Origin: Sialis fuliginosa
Lineage: Eukaryota > Arthropoda > Insecta > Megaloptera > Sialidae
Reading direction: 5' to 3'
Assembly: GCA_961205875.1 (NCBI GenBank)
Contig: OY540820.1
Location: 13,516,001 to 13,580,000 of the forward strand
DNA: 64,000 bases
Part shown: positions 60,681-64,000 of the stretch, piece by piece
Position numbering within the stretch: position 1 is the first letter of the stretch
Layout: each line of letters starts with the position of its first letter
The notes under the pieces: generated by a model
What the model saw: the letters and a program-made list of their open reading frames with translations, nothing else
Told to the model about the DNA's origin: nothing
Database searches by the model: none
Position numbers and translations under genes: made by a program

Positions 60681-62116
60681 ACAAACACTGACGTGTGTTT
60701 TATACATTAATGTTCACACGTACGTACCCATACATGCGCATTCTATAGACTGTACCGTAAAATGTCTGCCGCCGCGCTGCTTTGGAAATCAGTTCTTTTT
60801 GTTGTTTTCTGCAAGGCCGGATATAACCAAATGTATTGTGATCAGATGCCAATGTGACTGATTGCACAAACAGTCGACGTTTTCATACAATAGACCTCTA
60901 AATTAGTTACTACACTACAGTGGTAGTGCCAAGTTTGCATATACTCGACTATACACATTTTTTCCATTTTTAAGGGGTAATTTAAAATTTTAGGTACTTA
61001 CTGTACATTAGCTAATGAAAGTAAAACGTGATTAATTAACAAGAGGGGTACAACGAGCCCGATAGACTTTTTCAGCAGTATTTTTATTAATACCAAAAAT
61101 AACAAATAGCACAGCAAAATATCACAATAAAATTAGACATAATAATAAACTGAGGAGAACACGAGTTTTAAAACGAATGTTGACATTTAAAATCAGTATT
61201 GCCAACTCTATCGGAACACCAAAAAATATTTAAAAATGCATTGTAGCTTTATTTTCATATAGATTTGTTTGATATTACTTGTATTAGAAATGCAGTTTAA
61301 AAGAAATAATATAAACAATATACCACATAATATATTGCACGTAAAAAATATTTAATTTACAACAATTACATTAAATCGTGTCACAAGCGTAACCCGCCGT
61401 GCGTGATTGGGCGTGAGTAAAAAATAGGATTCGTGAGCGTGCGTGATCGTAAATACTTTTTTTTGTAACCGTGAGTGAGTGGGTGTGACTTAAACATTTT
61501 CTCTCACGAGCAAAAATTACTCACGCGTAAGTACATAATGAGATATCGTTTTGTGGAATAATTTCTGCCTTTTGAATTTAACGGGTCTTGTTTCTTGAAA
61601 ATCCTAAAACATATTTTACAAATAAGTTATTTGTTCTAATTTTATTCCTCTCTTACTGGGCCGGACCTAGGACGCCCTAGGTCATATCCTCGTGGGCCTT
61701 GGCAGAATAACAACTTTATGTAGACCTCGATCGTCTGTAAATTGTTGGTAAGTTTTTTTTTAAATATACATATTTGTAAAACTCGGATTTAAATCTGTCG
61801 ATTCTCAGGACTCTGAAGACTATTGCTTCGAAACCACTGATATAGAATGCTTTGTAAATTGATAACTAATTTAAATACGTATTAATTTGTGTTTATGAAA
61901 GTATAATCTAAAAGTTTACTAACTACAAAATAAATTTACTAACAAAGTAAATACTCGGGTTATGTTAATCCTTTTAACTTTTGAATAACTCGATAAAAAT
62001 TTCGTAGTTATTGAAAAAAGAGATTTTTTAATACGAAATCAGTAAAATTTTTCGAAACTTATCTAAATTAAAATGTCTACACTATACTATATAGGTATCT
62101 ATGTTATTATATTACA
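60681..62116. other. Intergenic, mixed spacer and repeat debris
   Basis: 60720-60800 is richer in CpG and holds a plus-strand ATG followed by about 30 codons with a hydrophobic start; no further exon is evident. 61380-61530 is a degenerate series of GTGAGCGTGCGTGA-type words. 61665-61720 has a CCGGACCTAGGACGCCCTAGG fragment of a hAT-like end. No gene is supported. Confidence 0.35.
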
Positions 62117-62124
62117 TTTATAAA

Positions 62125-62260
62125 CAGGGGGTTATTTTAAGAAACATTTTTAACTGCAAATATATTTTTCTTTCTATTTGCAATTTTTCAACTTCACAAA
62201 CTAGCTTTCATTTTTGGAACTGCAGAAACAAGCTACAACTACACACCAAAATAACCCCTG
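62125..62260. mobile_element. hAT MITE with perfect 8-bp TSD
   Basis: CAGGGGGTTATTTT at the left and AAAATAACCCCTG at the right are inverted ends with one indel in the G run. TTTATAAA flanks both sides (62117-62124 and 62261-62268). The interior is about 110 bp of non-coding DNA. Confidence 0.85.
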
Positions 62261-62989
62261 TTTATAAATTTATTTTTATTAAAATACAAAATTTTAATAC
62301 ATAATTTTATGTCAATTCTGTAGTGAAAAAATCACTATATATCTGATTACTAAATGTAATGCCTATTTTACTGAAAACCATTTGTTTGTTGTATTTTTCA
62401 TTATTATTAACAATAGATCATTTTTCTGTTGAAATATATTTGTATTTTCTATTGTTGTCGTATAAAATATCACAAATCACAATCCTTTTACAAGTCATCA
62501 CTTTCATTTTAGTAAATTAGTAAATAATCACTTTTATTTGCGAAATACTAAAATGTATTTACTTAAGATATTAATAAATTATTGCAGAATTATAGAATAG
62601 GTAACTTCTTACATATTTTCAACAGTGTTTTGCACATGTTCATAAATAGCATAAATATTAAAGTTTAAAACATGTTCTTTCTATACGGTCTATACCTAAT
62701 TATTTATTAATAAGATAACCAAGTCATTAAAATAAAGTAGCCACATAGAGTAAATAACATACTTCATATTTAATGATGCATATTATTTGATATTAGTGAA
62801 ATAAAACAAATTTATGAAGGATATAAAAAGCAAACTTGACGTAAATAAGAAGTGATTTGATTTTGTATGAGTTGACAAAACTCATATTCCGTATCCAAAT
62901 CAGCCTTGTAAAGAGTCAAAAAGGGCAACAATTCACGGTACAGCTTATAGTAATCGCTACAAATTCACACATACACAGACAATGTATGT

Positions 62990-63260
62990 GTGTAGAGAGA
63001 TCTAGCAAACGTTGGCGATGGTGTGTTGTTCTGCCCGCATTGTGTCGCCCTTCGTGGCGAGTGCTCCTGCGGCCAAAACGAGCGTTGCTAACGGTCGCGT
63101 CCGCTGTGCGCCGGGCCGTGCCGAGTCACAGCACACACACACCGCCCGGTACAAGGGGTGGGGCGGGGAGTGCTGAGCGGCGCGCCGTGCCGAGTCCCGC
63201 CCCGTCATGGCATGCTTGTGTGTGTGTATATATGTGTATGCTCGCTCGCCTGCCTGCTAT
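62990..63260. promoter_or_regulatory. GC/CpG-rich island, promoter-like
   Basis: In a window that is mostly near 70% AT, this stretch is strongly GC-rich and dense in CpG (GGTCGCGTCCGCTGTGCGCC, GAGCGGCGCGCC), with a direct repeat of GCCGTGCCGAGTC. Long frames on both strands here follow from base composition and show no domain. The most likely reading is the promoter or 5' untranslated exon of a gene whose coding part lies outside the window. Confidence 0.5.
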
Positions 63261-63599
63261 CGTTCGTTCTATTGCTGTGGAGGTCTGTAGGCACACATGG
63301 TGTGCATTAGTAGTACTCAAACAATGGATTTTATGCATTTTTATACTTTTATGAAAAAAACTACATCAAATCAAAGTAAGTTGGGATTTTCGCATTATAT
63401 ACTTAATTTCGAAATTTAAAGACATAAAATATCTAACTATTGTACAAAAACATGGTATTGTTTTGAATATTTTTTAAAACTTTTATTGAAATAAAGGAAA
63501 AGCTCCCAACTTTCATAACGTGTTCTAACGGGACCAAAATTCTCGGAATTAGAACTTACATGGTACGCCTTCCATCACAATACTGATCTAATGAAATGA

Positions 63600-63920
63600 G
63601 ATGGGAATAGCTTTCTTTCTCTCTCTCTCTCGCACACTTTACTCAGAGCGATCTAACATAACTCCCTGGTGGTAAAATTTAAAAATTATCTGATAGTTCT
63701 TCATTGTTGTTCAAACTTACAGGACTTCAACTGTATAGCGACAACAATTATTATACATATGTATATATTTGACCGGACGCACCGTTTGAGCAACGCTGGT
63801 ACGTCACAGCCGTGTTGTTGTGTAGTAGCAGCACACAACGCTTCATGGAGTTTCCCTCTTCTACACACTCGCACATTCCATCTCTGTCGCACTTTCACGC
63901 TTGCACAAGTATTTTTTTGT
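63600..63920. promoter_or_regulatory. CT-rich and CRE-like regulatory stretch
   Basis: TTTCTTTCTCTCTCTCTCTC at about 63613 is a GAGA-factor-type tract. TACGTCA at 63800-63806 is the reverse of TGACGTA, a CRE-like site. The following 100 bp keeps a raised GC content with several CACTCGCACA-type words. Together with the island at 62990-63260, it marks a probable 5' regulatory zone. Direction unknown. Confidence 0.35.
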
Positions 63921-64000
63921 CAACAGATAATTATGAGGTATATGTTATCGACAAGATATTTTAATTATTTGTGTTGGTAACAATAACACGACCGTGTGGT

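Noticed and set aside
62857-63354. 165-codon plus-strand open frame over the GC-rich island
   Set aside because: Equally long frames occur on the other strand; the translation is Arg/Cys/Pro-rich with no domain; openness is explained by GC content.

Overview
This is nuclear DNA from an insect; I cannot fix the order. The reasons are strong AT richness, multi-exon genes with mostly 50-100 bp introns and clean GT-AG sites, an insect 7-transmembrane gustatory receptor, an arthropod-type ZAD zinc-finger protein, and many hAT-type MITEs that still have their 8-bp target duplications. I found eleven protein-coding genes by joining exons by hand at splice sites that keep the reading frame.

Layout. 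1-4.5 kb: no intact gene, only transposon debris. 4.6-10.1 kb (-): a gustatory receptor whose introns are full of repeats and whose last coding exon I could not find. 11-13 kb: MITEs. 13.6-24.3 kb is a compact housekeeping block: HscB co-chaperone (+), a TOM6-like mitochondrial import subunit (+), N-acetylglucosamine-6-sulfatase (+), a small secreted Kazal-like peptide (-), the AAA ATPase FIGNL1 (+) and a ZAD-C2H2 protein (+). 24.65-30.6 kb (+): mitochondrial isoleucyl-tRNA synthetase. 31.6-38.0 kb (-): a beta-type cyclic nucleotide-gated channel, with a probable 5' exon near 47 kb. The ~9 kb between them holds two tandem arrays. 50.1-54.8 kb (-): a serine protease homologue that has lost its catalytic residues, with a >1 kb near-perfect palindrome in one intron. 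55.6-57.6 kb (+): a SMYD4-like SET/MYND protein. 57.6-64 kb: repeats and AT-rich spacer, then a GC/CpG-rich, promoter-like tract near the right edge.

The genes do not form a pathway. Three are mitochondrial (HscB, TOM6, IARS2) and two are sensory (the receptor and the channel). The two adjacent genes FIGNL1 and ZAD-C2H2 are nuclear, and GNS is lysosomal.

The best candidates for something undescribed are: the two arrays upstream of the channel, which share a short core (ATTACGAGC and close variants) that recurs about 17 times at irregular spacing; the intronic ~0.52 kb inverted repeat, which would fold into a long dsRNA hairpin; and a hAT-bounded element that carries an internal ~0.37 kb palindrome and occurs twice in the window.
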